From Sclerodactyla briareus (Eukaryota; Echinodermata; Holothuroidea; Dendrochirotida; Sclerodactylidae), in assembly GCA_026419785.1 (NCBI GenBank), contig JAODTK010000089.1, positions 1-64,000 of the forward strand: a stretch of 64,000 bases of DNA. Direction: 5' to 3'. Positions 24,178 to 35,926 of the stretch are shown here, piece after piece. The notes under the pieces were generated by a model that made no database searches, was not told the DNA's origin, and saw nothing but the letters and a program-made list of their open reading frames with translations. Every line of letters begins with the position of its first letter. The first letter of the stretch is position 1. Position numbers and translations under genes: made by a program.

Positions 24178-24235
24178 CCACACACACACACAAACACACA
24201 TATATACGCACACATGTACGCAAAACGCACAGCTA
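24178..24235. repeat. (CA)n microsatellite, imperfect
   Basis: ACACACACACAAACACACAT followed by ATACGCACACATG; dinucleotide repeat with breaks. Confidence 0.8.
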
Positions 24236-27200
24236 CATAAGTGGTACACGAGCATATTAAGATTGATTCTCAGTCCGTGAAATTCAGTAGCTAGATGATA
24301 GGCAATGTGAATTAAATCATTGAAACCTTAAAAACTATGAGTGTCCCACGCATCGGTTTTTGTCGTCTTGTGCCCAACTTTGTTCCACGTTGCTTCGTGT
24401 TATTAGTAGCGAGTATACACTAGTTTTGTTATCATGCGTCGTCACTGAATTGTGTGCTTGTCTCGTACTATGGCGCGGCACCGACCGGTCGATCAAGTCG
24501 AGTAACAGCATAACGCCTGAATTTATAATATTAATTATTCCAATTTTGTCAATATTGTTAATATTTTGTTGACAGTTCAACAAAACCTCTAGAACGTATT
24601 TGGTAAAATGATTGTTTATAGGGGGCGTAAAGCCCTTGCCTAAGTTTTGTAGTTGAGGAATGGATGAATAAACGTTACCACGCCGTTACGTTCGTATTTT
24701 GTCAGGAAAATCATAACCACGTAGAATTCAAACTATTTCATCTACTATTTCCTTCCTACCTACAAAACGAAAACATGGTTTAAGTCTGTCAATAGATCAA
24801 TATCGAGTCACGCAGATCCCAATAAACTGGAACCTTTATTGACCCCTGTTAAGGCCGAGTCCTTGGATCATATTAGGGTTTTACACGTAGCCATCACACT
24901 GGAATTCTATAATGATTTGAATACGACGATATTATTTTCCCTGCGAATTAACGAATGTTAAAATCATGCGCAATCGAACACGAACACTTTTTGTTTTCCT
25001 AGAATTAGGGCCAATCCTCAAGCCTATCAGAAAATCACTTTACTGATATGCGCTACGCTATATTAGTGAACTTCGAGCCGAATAATGACAATAATTTTTG
25101 TATCTTTATTTCCATATAGCCCATCGGATTATTCGCCGGACGAACGTGATGGGTTACTTAGTCGAGCCTGCTGCCGTCCGGCTGCTGAATTCTGTGCGTT
25201 TAGCTCTTCAATCATATATATATATAAAAATAAGAAAAAACTTCAGGTATTTTATCGAGTTGTTATAGGTGCCTTTAAGACTTCGTGAAACATCATATGA
25301 ACGAAAAAGATTTTTCCCCAATATTACTGGATCATCATTACAATATTCCTGTAATTTGGGGCCATATGGAAATAGCTTTTAATTTTATTATTATCTTTTA
25401 TTAAAGAATGCTAAATAACAACTTAGCAAGCCGGCCTTATCGAAAATTAATGATACCAATTTCGTGCAGAAATTGATCCTGACCGCTTTAAAAGTGCATT
25501 ACCAAATATTAATTCACAACACAACAAAACTACTATCTCAAGATGAATATACAAACCATATTTCCAAATCCACCACGAAATAATAATCAACCGGAGTGGT
25601 TAGAGGTACACCAGCCGCTCGTCTGCATGGGAATCCAATGAAATTTTTCCACATGTCAGAAAGCCATTTTCAATCGAGTCAACATGACCATGGGGAATAA
25701 GGCACATGGACAAGGAGAGCTATTGGAACTGAGAACCTTACACTCACAACTGACCAACGATGACCTGGCCATATAGTAAAAAGTAAGGCACGAGACACGA
25801 TTATAGGTACCTCTCGAGTGAGACAGTGACCCGTGAAATAAATAAAGAGCAGACGTACTTGTGAATAGTATCCTTCACATTGACAACCTCAAGACTGTGA
25901 AATAGAGGCATGCAACTGGAACGTTTGCTAAACCCAAGTTCTGTTAGACAGCAACGCACTGTTAGTATTCACTTGAACTTTTGTTTGTGATCACTAATTC
26001 ATACAGTTCCATTCACACCTTTGAAATATCGAGAAAATAACATCATTGATATTGAAACATGAATGTCATTGTTCGTACTTCAATCTACAATAAGAACGTC
26101 CAGTCAAATTATAAGCACTCCAATCTTTCTGTTCTTGGATAAAATGGTTATCATCCCGGCGAATTTATATGGTATATGTTTCGCCCGGGACCTAGCCTAT
26201 TCCAGAATTACGAATTTTGACCCAATCTATCTTTTTCACATCTTTTTCGTTTCAATTGGGAAGCTTCGTGGCCTGAAGGAGACAAGCATGGGCAATAAAA
26301 AGCTGAATAGAGTGAAAATGTTCTCGTCATCCCCTAGTAGATTGATTGTGAATATTTAGCAAAAATGAATCAAAATCTGGACTTACGGTTCTCGCAATTT
26401 CCTTCCTTCTAGACGCGTCGGATAGCACCGGACATCCACACAGAAAGTGACCGAGCGGGACTGGTCACGTGATGCATGCAGACGGCTCGGAATCTTCTCA
26501 GGCTCGGGAATCTCTCAGGGTGGTCTTGCCCTAGATAGGTGAAAGGTTGATTCATAGTTCCCCCGCTTGTTTAAGTTTGCCTAGTTGTCCATGCGCTCCA
26601 GATGGCGTGTTAACTGTAGGCTGCACTACACGATGTAAGAGAATGAAAACTTTATTTATAAGTCCAAACCCCATTTCAATACGCTTCCTATGTGTGTAGT
26701 TATTTTGGCCTCGAAGTTTTCGTCGCATTATTCAGAGAAATTGGGGAGAATCCCATCGCGCAATACCCCATGACGTCACACATGGCAAACCCGGGAGGTT
26801 AGTCATGTATTTCATTGTACTTCATTCCGTTGATGAAATCAAACATTCAGCATAAGTTATTTGTCTTTTTCACCAAGTACTATCAACACCGTACCAACCC
26901 ACTTCATCAAAAATCCTCTCACCATATACACCTCGTGAGAAATTTGAATAGTGAATTTGAATAGAAAACAAAAAATTGTTTGCAGTTTGTGCAAGTATGA
27001 CCTCACTTATTATTTTATGATGGTATGCTTTTCGATCTTGCGCAATACACATGCCAAATTTCAAAGGAACTTAACTCGTAACGGAATTCGTGTATGACTC
27101 GGGGTTTGGACGACACATCCAGTTTTTTCTCTATCTAACTATTACCCCATAAATCCCATCCTCGCAGTTTCCCTTCGATGGCTCGCCGCTGCCAATGCTC

Positions 27201-28040
27201 CTCTCTATCAAGCATTACAACAACATGTCATCAATCATGTAGTGCCAGAGTCATCGACGTGGAGTACTCTAGCGAAATCAAGGGCTTTCTCGTTAGAACG
27301 AGCCTCCTGGTGTTGATTCAGGCGATATCTTAGACCTCGTTTTATATGCGCACGTACGGTAACTAGTGTATGTCTATTATACGGAGCTGATGGCTGTTTC
27401 GAATCCCAATATAGGGTTTGAACTTTCGGCCCTGTTTGTACTTAGCATTGACTAGCTTCACACGGGAGGGGGAGGGGGAGGGTGTGTTTTGGACGATGTT
27501 AATTACCCCAAATCGGTTGAAATGGTGTTTGCTTCGCTCCGACAAACCTGTTGTTGTGACTTCGGTCTCTGAACTTGACCCACTGTCGCTTTGTTGGCAA
27601 GTTCCCGATAATTGTTTTTGCTCGCTTCAAACAAACAGGCCCACTCAGTCGGGTGTATCTTCTGCGAGATTCTCTCCCTCCCTGCAGTTAACTCGTTATT
27701 ACCTACTGATACCCATAATCTCGCGTGCTGGGGAGTACTTATGGCCGTTCCCATGAGTTACATATATAAAAGACAAAAGTAGGCATCTACAAATTTTGCC
27801 AAACCGCCTTATGGCACTCAAAAGAGCGATTTTGTGGCGTAATACATCTACTATACACCCCTCCCGCGTACAATGTTTTGGAATACGAACAGTGTTGCGG
27901 TCTCCTATTATCCAAAATTGTGTGGTGAGCGGGTTCTGTCCATCGCTTCGGTCATGGACGGGGTGTTCCACAACGAATTTTTTCCAAGATAGTAGGCTGG
28001 CAATTACTTTTGAATAGTTGGCCCTACAGGACCTCCACAT
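24236..28040. other. Unassigned AT-rich intergenic sequence
   Basis: No exon, RNA gene or repeat copy is recognised over about 3.8 kb. Short frames on both strands look random. A GGAGGGGGAGGGGGAGGG run lies at 27465-27482. Confidence 0.35.
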
Positions 28041-28044
28041 TCCT

Positions 28045-28120
28045 ATAGCCCAATATAACCTGGTAGCCCAATATAACCTGGTAGCCCAATATAACCTGGT
28101 AGCCCAATATAACCTGGTAG
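28045..28120. repeat. 18-bp minisatellite, about 4 copies
   Basis: The unit TAGCCCAATATAACCTGG repeats perfectly. The minus-strand frame repeats RLYWAT only because 18 is divisible by three. Confidence 0.95.
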
Positions 28121-28407
28121 GAGCGCATACTCGCAACCTGGGTGAAACGGTGAAACCTTGGAGAATTTCAGTTTGGTCAATTTAGTGTAGTCCGCTAGTG
28201 CAATCCGGTGCGTAAGGAACCAATTAGGTCAGGGCACACCTACTATCATAGACGAGGGCACAGAGACTGGGTTTGGATGTTCGTCATCCGATCCCAGTGG
28301 AAAATGCGGAGGGGCAGAAGTGTGATTTCTCTCCGCCCCTCACTCAAGTCAAAAACCCGTTGCAGATCCTGGACGAGTCAGAGGAAGCTATGCAGTTATT
28401 ACAGTGT

Positions 28408-28800
28408 GGTGCTGTGTGTGCGTTTGAGTGTGTGGTGCATGTGTGTACGTGTGTGTGCGTGGCGCGATAACTCGACCCGACCTAGATGGAAGAAGCTCAT
28501 ACTGGTATTGGTGCCTCATGATTATAAAAACATGATCCTTATTATTTTGGGATCGTGCCAAAAGTGAAAAAAATAAAGAGTAAAGTCTGAAAATCTCGTT
28601 GATTCTTTGGCATGATAAGTCCAGAATGCTTGATCCGATCAGATTGACATTTGGCCTGCAGCTTTCTTATGGGGAGTAAAATAACCCTATTTGTTTCAAA
28701 TTGCCAATTTTAATCTTAAAACAATGGATGGAGCTAATAGTCGGTTTGTGGTTTTTCCCCATCATGAGTACACGGGGCGACAGTGATCAGAATTGGTTAG
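28408..28800 (+). repeat. Interspersed repeat family B copy
   Basis: A GT microsatellite (28408-28463), CGATAACTCGACCCGACCTA, AGCTCATACTGGTATTGGTG, CATGATCCTTATTATTTTGG, GTCTGAAAATCTCGTTG, CCAGAATGCTTGATCCGATC and CTTTCTTATGGGGAG are in family order. Confidence 0.8.
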
Positions 28801-29825
28801 GATGAGGTTCAGTCAATGAATCCGGAGTCTTTTTTGGCTTGTTCTTATAAATGATAACGACATTCGTCGTTTAGGCATTACAAACATTCCTCATTTCAAA
28901 CGAGCGTCTTACATACGACCTACATTCGCAGGTACAGTATTCCACGATGAACAGTAGGCTAGAAATATTGACAGTGTGGGTATTCCAACCTGGTAATTGC
29001 AGAATTTCTCCTATGATAAAATGTAAATGTACTCTTGTGCAACTAATGCAATAGCGCTCTTCTACTCCCAGAAAACTTCAGTGGGACGTATCTTCGCAAA
29101 CGAAACTGCATTATGTATGTCACCTGAACGGCCCTAAAACAGCCTCAATAGGCAGTCCAAGGGTTGGTCGAAGAACTTTTCAACTTGTAGATATAGAACA
29201 TCACCCACTCCCTCCCCCTCCCCCTCCCCAATGGGACAGGACGAGCTTCTGTAACAGCTACAATTTCCAGTACTGAGGGTAAAGTGTGGCCAGACGTTCA
29301 TGATCCAATGAAAGGTTCTCTCCTGGGGCCCACATAGGCACCGCAGACAAAATATTTATGGGCTGCCCATGTGGAGGGGCCGCCCCACACTGCAGCCCAT
29401 TGTTTGGGGTATATGATTGGCCTACACACCTGAAATCCACTTTCTTGGTTGAGTGGGTTTCCAATGAGACTTATGAATCTCATGATGCTTTTGCCCATAT
29501 GGGGCCAACATGGGCACCGCGGACAATAGTTAGTGGGGCCATATCAGATCTGATGGCTAGGTTTATTGGGTTCTCCTCCCCCACTGGCCCAGAAAGAAAG
29601 AGGGAGAACGCACCACCCTGCAGAGCGAATGACTCCTAAGACCCTTTGGCAGAGGATTCGGCCAACACTTACCAAATGTATATTATTTCAAAGTAACCAT
29701 AATCCTTCCTATTTGAGATACCATATGTACTCTCTCTAATAGAACCAACAGAAACTGATCATGAAGTGATCACATCAACTTTATCAGTTATTCACTCTAT
29801 AAAACCTACAGCATCATTTGTATAA
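28801..29825. other. Unassigned; internal GGGCCxACATxGGCACCGC repeat
   Basis: GGGGCCCACATAGGCACCGC at 29326 and GGGGCCAACATGGGCACCGC at 29502 are two copies of one motif about 176 bp apart. Nothing else is recognised. Confidence 0.35.
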
Positions 29826-29829
29826 GCCA

Positions 29830-29990
29830 CCGTTTCCGCCGGACGGGTCGGTCTGCTCGCCGCCGTCCTCATGCGCAATAACTTTAACGCTGTATCCGAT
29901 TGATCTGAAACTTAGAACACGTCCCCCAGTAAAATTTTCAGATGGATTCCCTCCATTTTGCAGGTTTTAAGCGACAAAAAACCGAGGCTA
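29830..29990 (+). repeat. GCCGGACG / GCGCAATA family, copy 2
   Basis: GCCGGACGGGTCGG, CATGCGCAATAACTTTAACG and CCGATTGATCTGAAACTTAG match the copy at 31310-31480 and the partial copy at 75-235. Confidence 0.7.
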
Positions 29991-30089
29991 GGATTCTATA
30001 CGAGCGGATGCGGGTCCGATATACCTGTAAAAATTCATGAATTCACATGAGCTGCGATGAATTTGTCGAATTTTGAATGAATTTGTCGA

Positions 30090-30930
30090 GTCTGGGGAGG
30101 GGTCTAAGAGGTGGGGTGGCCCTCTCCTCTTTGGGAAACTTTTGCATTTTTCGGTACCCTTAGATGCAATTTGATGAAATATAGCCTACCAAACACCATT
30201 TCATTCAATAATATATTGGCCTTCTTGACTGTCCTCAGATGCGATTTGCTGCTCTGATTCTTGTGCTTTTCTTTGCCAAATCGAATTGGATGCATTAGAT
30301 CTATTAGTTTGAATCTCACCTATCAGAAGACCGCCATAGCCCTTCTCCACTCAAAATGTTGGCATTTCAAGTAGCCTTAGATGCAATCTGATACATTATG
30401 GCACTCCTAAACACTCACATCGTTCTAGACATTATTTTGCATTTTCACGTCCTCGATGCGACTTGCTTCTCAGGGTCTGGTGATTTTTTCTGCTAAATTG
30501 TACTGAGCCCCGTGGGCATAAGTAGCTCTTCTTTGGGAATTGGTGTAATCCTACATAACACGGAACGTCAGCATAGGCATGCGGACCATTCTAATCAGTC
30601 AGCAGAAGATTCGGCATTTTTTTTTTCCGCTTTTGCCTTTTCCGCTGCCCAAATTTTTCGCAATTTTTTGTCATTTTCTTTCCTTTCTCCCCGATTTCTC
30701 ATCTCAGAAAAATTTGTGCGGCAGTCTCCCCTTCCCTTCTCCCTAGAAAATGTTCATATTTACAGTTCCTTTTAAGCATTCATTAGTGTCTTTCAGCACT
30801 TCCTAAAAACACTTCGTTCCAAAAATAATTTTGCATTTTCACTTTTGCATTGTCCTTAGACATGCACAAGGGCAGTAAGAGCCCTTCGTTGGAAGCTGGT
30901 CGAAATCTCACTTATCAGGGACTGTCGAGA
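30090..30930 (+). mobile_element. Fragment related to the hAT-like element at 35927
   Basis: GGGGAGGGGTCTAAGAGGTG, CCCTCTCCTCTTTGGGAAAC and TTTTGCATTTTTCGG correspond to 35978-36045 of the inner transposon. Downstream, a module with CCTTAGATGCAAT-TGATxxAxTATxGC recurs near 30158 and 30371, and a related piece occurs near 30852. No transposase frame is seen and no ends were found. Confidence 0.5.
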
Positions 30931-31309
30931 TCCCCCAGTTAGTCCGTTCTTTCTCGATGACCCAGGTTATAGATTTTCTTTTTGCCACGTTCCCGTTTCT
31001 TTCGACGTAAATCTTCTAAAGAGATCGCTCGAATATCATATCAAGTTCATGAATTTCATTGAGTTCTCAGGTGACGGGTACGTATGTATAGTACGCCAAA
31101 GGATACTATTGCTCGCAAAGTGCGCCAAAACCTTCCACAATTTCGTGATATTTGATACCTTTTCCGGAATTTGGCATTTTTGTCGAAATTTCGATCGATT
31201 TCTGCCTATATTATTCTCTCTCAAGTTTTTTTTTTTTTTTCTGCACCACATCACTTCCGCTGTCCTCATTATATCCCCGCGACACTGGAAGTGTCCGGGG
31301 CATTATGGT

Positions 31310-31480
31310 TTTGGTGTGTAGCCGCCGCCGACGTCCAGCATCCGCCCAGATCCGCCGGCAACTTTAGGCTTAGCGCAATACCTCTTTCACACTCTCCGAT
31401 TGATCTGAACTTGGAACAACGTGTCCGCCCTAGTGAAATCTCGATGAGTTTGAAAGTGGGGGCATCACTCTGCAATGCTG
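31310..31480 (+). repeat. GCCGGACG / GCGCAATA family, copy 3
   Basis: GCCGCCGACGTCCAGC, CTTAGCGCAATACCTC, CTCCGATTGATCTGAACTTG and GATGAGTTTGAAAGTGGGGG; the last block is shared with copy 1 and the middle blocks with copy 2. Confidence 0.7.
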
Positions 31481-31484
31481 GGGG

Positions 31485-31850
31485 CGCTGATTTGCATAAT
31501 TTATGCAACTTTTCAAGTTAGTCGGATTGGAACGAAACTTGGTGGGTAGGGCTTATAGTTGATCCCGAAAGGAAATTCGAGGTCATTTCAAAGTCATCGG
31601 AGATCAAATTTTGCGAAATTTATGCGATTTTCCCAACTTTGTCAGATTTGGAAGCGAAATTGGAGGATGGGATCTACCCTTTGTTCCTCCAACGTTAGAA
31701 GTCATTTCAAAGCCACGTGTGTCAACTTTGCATAATTCATGTGCCTATTTACTTCCATGATTACAACAAAACTTGGTTGAAATGAAGTTTATCTTGTTTC
31801 TGACCAAAATGTGGGACTTTATGGGGTGTTAGATACTTCTCTTCCCAATG
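31485..31850 (+). repeat. Tandem repeat, about 115-120 bp unit, 3 copies
   Basis: Each unit has TTTGC-xAAxTTxATGC, then CAA-TTxGTC-GATTxGxA-CGAAA-TTGG, then TCATTTCAAAGxCA. The first unit contains the exact inverted repeat GCATAATTTATGC (31494-31506). Confidence 0.65.
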
Positions 31851-31859
31851 ATTGCTCAA

Positions 31860-33380
31860 CAGCGGGGATATACACGTGGGCGTTTACCCGCCTAAGTGTC
31901 TAGTTTTGGATCGTGGTGAACTGCTTTTTTTGTCCGAATTTGAGGGCTAATAAGGGGGACGGGTGCTTCGTCCTCTATGTCCACGCTTCCGGCTGATATC
32001 CAGGACGCTATTAATATATTCAATCCCCTGCAGAATTACAAACAAATTTTCACTACCAATATGTAAAAATAAAAATGCTTGAATCTCACTTGCTTGAAAC
32101 TCAACAACACAGGCAACCAAAGAGGCTCAATAGGCAGATTTTTACAAGCTATGCGTTTGTACCGAATCTTGCCCTACCCTTCATCCTAACATAGACATAA
32201 TGATTCCTATACAATACCGGAAGGCGGGACCTTTCCCATCAGTGTGACCCCGAGTGCACAGGGTAGAAGACGTTGCGGGGTTGACGTCCCGTAGCCTCCA
32301 CCGTCTCTGTAGGGTCTCCGTCTGCGCGAACCCTGGTTCAGTTGTGCTCTATTTCAACTAGATACGATTGCATTAACGAACGCTAAAAATGCAAAAAAAT
32401 TCTCGATGTAAGACCAAGGTTATTAAGCCAAACATTACAAAGGTTACCCGTTTAGGTGCGCTATAGGCCTATACTAGCTGCGGCCAACTCATTTGCATGT
32501 GAAGGCCATCCTCGGATCGCGCAAGTTTCTCAAAGCGAGCCCTGGCCCCCATCGTCCCCCCCCCCCCCCCCACGGAAACTACGCTACTCTGGTGCTGAGC
32601 TTGGGGAAGTGGACCTCCTCCGAAATTTTTAGTTCAACACTCCCATATCCGGAAATGCACCTCGGATGCCTGAAGATGGACGCGTTATACTCACACTATC
32701 GGTACAAAAACAACGTTGCCTTCTCGTGTGAATTACAACTGACACCAAAATGATCTTTGCACCTTACTGGAATATTTGAATCTAAATGTAGGGTTGAGTT
32801 TTTTCTTCTCCACATACATCTTCACACATATATAAACGAACACCATACGAGTGACAGCATTGATTCCTCTACCTGTCAGCCCCATACAGTATATCCCGAC
32901 ACTAAACAACTCACATTTATGGTCACTGATATGATTACAGTGCCGTCTTGTTTAATCTTTAAGAACCAGAGGAAAATTGAATTGACACGTTTCATGTTTG
33001 AATAACTGATGTGTAAGTGTTTTGACATGTGCATATTCTTCTCCTTTATAAACATACACATTCATATCAGGCTGAGATCATTGATGCACATTCAATACGT
33101 CCTTATCTCTTCAGTCGGACAGGAATGAGGCAAACTGCATCGGGCTTTGGCAGCTGCAGCTGAGCTGGTAACTGCGCTAACGAAGGAACACGTTCCATCG
33201 CCTGGAACATCATGCGTGATTTCCATGTCAGGAGCAGTGGCACCTTTCGCCCCCCCCCCCATGCAGTGATATGTGAGTGTTCACAGCCTACGTGGCAGCT
33301 TGCTTGGCGTTCCTTGTGCATGAAGTTTCTAATACTGTGGTTAGACCATTCTCACGTTCCTTCCTCACAGTATCTGGATG
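31860..33380. other. Unassigned intergenic sequence
   Basis: It includes a C run (about 32558-32571). An 86-codon frame (32493-32753) ends in a YxxNNVAFSC-like stretch that loosely recalls a sushi domain, too weak to call. Nothing else is recognised. Confidence 0.3.
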
Positions 33381-33389
33381 CACGATCGA

Positions 33390-33545
33390 TCCGTTTCGAA
33401 AAGTGGGGAGGGGGAGGGGACGATGTGGACTGCAATTTACTATCTGAGCGAGCGCCACCAATGGTTGGCGCGTAGCGCATCCAGAAATTTCAGCTTTTTA
33501 TACAGGCTAGATCGCCGGAAATGGCACCTGCCAAACTTCATTTTC
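33390..33545 (+). mobile_element. Fragment of the same family as the element at 35198
   Basis: GCGCCACCAATGGTTGGCGC and AGAAATTTCAG-TTTTxxxCAxGCTAGATC parallel CTCCACCATTGGTTGGCGCA and the following bases at 35261-35330. A GTGGGGAGGGGGAGGGG run is in the place of the G-rich run near the left end of that element. No inverted partner is found nearby. Confidence 0.5.
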
Positions 33546-34243
33546 AAGATTTCAAACTAAATAACAAGTACCTACTGCAAGTTTACAATTTACGTAAACA
33601 GTTGGCGCTAGGTTTGAACCCAACCATCTCCATTTCAGCCATTAATATCTGTTCAGCAAAGTGAATAAATGTGAATAAATGTACACACCCGTTGTGAAAT
33701 GTGGGAGATGAGTTTGGGCCGGGTAATCTAAACGGAGCCCGATAATTGCTTGACACGCATCGTTGAAGAAGTTTCCAGAGAAATGGTCACTCAGATCGCA
33801 GGAAATAGTACTTTCGGTACTTGACTTCATGACGCAGCTAGGAATTTTGGCGCTGGAGGAGGGGGAAGCTAGAGCAGTGGCGTCGCCAGACTTTTCGTCT
33901 TGGGGAAGGCACAGACCGTCTATTCAGAAGTAGAGGGCTCTGGTTCCTCCCCTGGAACAGCGCCTCCATTGACGACGAAGAACGGCTGGGGTGTATTCTA
34001 CAACTATTGCCTAAACACCACACGTGTGTTGCAGTATGCATATGACACAGTTCATTCAGTGCACAATGCAGTTGAACAGCAATTTCGCGGAATACATATC
34101 CACACAATAGCTGTAGCTCTGAGCCTGATGAGTTAGCGTAACTGTTCAGCACTCGTTAGTGCGGACGTTTGGGTGGTCGATTTTATGCAAGTTTATTAAA
34201 TTGAATATACCTGAAACTTAGTTTATCACTAAGATACTGCAGA

Positions 34244-34451
34244 ATGTCGTGGATCTTTGGTTTGAACAAAGACCAATCGGTCCCAGAGGCACAGACGTTT
34301 CAAGAAGCTGTCGGTGCAGCTGGGGGTTCCGACGATGGTGGCAAGAAGATGGTGGTGAAAAATCCAGTGGAGGCTACAGTAACTGGTCCAACTTCGATCC
34401 TACTGGTCCTCGAGCGTGCTGCGAAGGCCGCTAAAGAACTCGACAAATCAG
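34244..34451 (+). CDS. ATAD3: ATAD3 exon 1 (N terminus)
   Basis: It begins MSWIFGLNK, the usual ATAD3 start, with CAGA before the ATG. The donor GTAAGA follows at 34452. The conserved WSNFDPTG motif is in a different frame from MSWIFGLNK, and the following LERAAKAAKELDKS returns to the first frame. Thus one base is missing near 34348 and one extra C sits near 34408, and the two indels cancel. The exon ends in phase 1: the final G joins CT of exon 2 to make an alanine codon. No TATA box is evident in the 60 bases upstream, and the transcription start is unknown. Confidence 0.93.
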
Positions 34452-34582
34452 GTAAGATTGTTGGAACGTGGGAGACGAAATGACTTGGCTCCGAGTTAAG
34501 CGAGGGTTGGCCTACTCTACAGCTAGCCTAGGCCCACTAACACAGTAAGCCTCCTAGGCCTAGGCCTAAATTGTTAGAATGC

Positions 34583-34712
34583 GAGTCAACTCGCCGCAAA
34601 ACAAACTCGGCGCAGAAATACTCGCCGCACGTATAACTCGTCGCACGTATAACCCGCCGCACGTATAACTCGTCGCACGTATAACCCGCCGCACGTATAA
34701 CTCGCTACAGGT
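34583..34712 (+). repeat. 16-bp tandem array; possible left arm of an inverted pair
   Basis: ACTCGCCGCACGTATA and variants (TCGTCGC, CCCGCCGC) repeat about six times, preceded by GTCAACTCGCCGCA. The reverse complement of 39355-39420 carries GTCAACTCGCTGCA and TATAACTCACCGCA in the same order and spacing. Confidence 0.8.
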
Positions 34713-35926
34713 GGAACAAATGTACGTCATAGAGCATGATATGCTGCGAGACGATTTTTGTCAGGACTTGATTGGCATCGTTTTCAAGGTACATGTGCTT
34801 ATAAATTTCTATATGATAAAACACTATAAAATAATATACACAGACTTATGGAAAAGTAACCCGCATGTAGCTTACAATATGGTAATACAGTTTTTGTCAT
34901 TTTTTTTTTATTACATCAGGTTTACGTCCTCGGTAAGTAATTGTATGGCTAACTCAATTTAACGGGCTGTCTTTCTGTAGGCGAACACAAAATATCGACC
35001 GCTGATCACCCTGGAGGCTACTAGGACTAAACCTGGCGATGTGACGACTGTGACAGGAGTCCAGGACATATTAAACACTCAATTCTATTGTGGCTGACAG
35101 AGGATTACTGGTTGAGGGAGCCGCACAATAGGCGCAACCATCCGCCCTTGAAATTCCGCGAAAGGTAGTAAAGATCAAACAAACCGTTACATATTGTCAT
35201 AGGCGTCGATTTCCGTTGAAAATTGGGGGGATGGAATGGCCTTGTAGCTACTAAGCGGACTCCACCATTGGTTGGCGCAGGGCGTACCAAAAAATTTTTG
35301 GCACATGAGATCCCCTCAGATGGCAGGAGAGGGCACTTAGCATGGCTAAATGGCTGTTGTGGAGGAAAGTTTTTTTTGTGTACTCCAACCATTGGCTTAC
35401 AAAAATTAAACCGAAATCTCAAAATGGTGACCATTCCATCTTCGGGGTCGTTTGTAGCCACGTTCATTCCATGCACATGAACGATCACAATACTATTACT
35501 TGTTTGTTTCACCGCGTGTCACACGGTAGGCTATCGCACCAGAGTTTATTCCGAAATTTACGGTCTAGCTTAACGATGTACACGCCCTCTGTAAAAACTG
35601 CCCTATTGCCTATACGTCCTGCTGCAAAAATATATATGCGTCCCGGCCAGGGATGCAGATTGGATATTTATGAGGTTTACCATTATTGCTACGAGTTTGT
35701 GGTTTCTGCAAAAGGCTAGGTTTTGCCCGCCATCACGGGAAATGGACGAACCGCGGCATTCCACAGTCTTCCACTGTTATACCTATTACACGAAATCGCC
35801 AAATTTTTATTCTCCTACCACTGATTGAATATATTACCTTGGTCTCATTTGAACTGGAAATTGATCCACTCGTCGATGTCTTCGGGTCGGAAGTCTCCCA
35901 CTTCCTTCTGTACGGTCACCGTCAAG

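Noticed and set aside
32493..32753. Sushi-domain exon
   Set aside because: Only one YxxNNVAFSC-like stretch; the other cysteines and the splice borders are missing.
33876..33910. Another CAGTGGCGT-type transposon end
   Set aside because: The motif GCAGTGGCGTCGCCAGAC is similar to hAT-like starts, but no inverted partner or target duplication was found.
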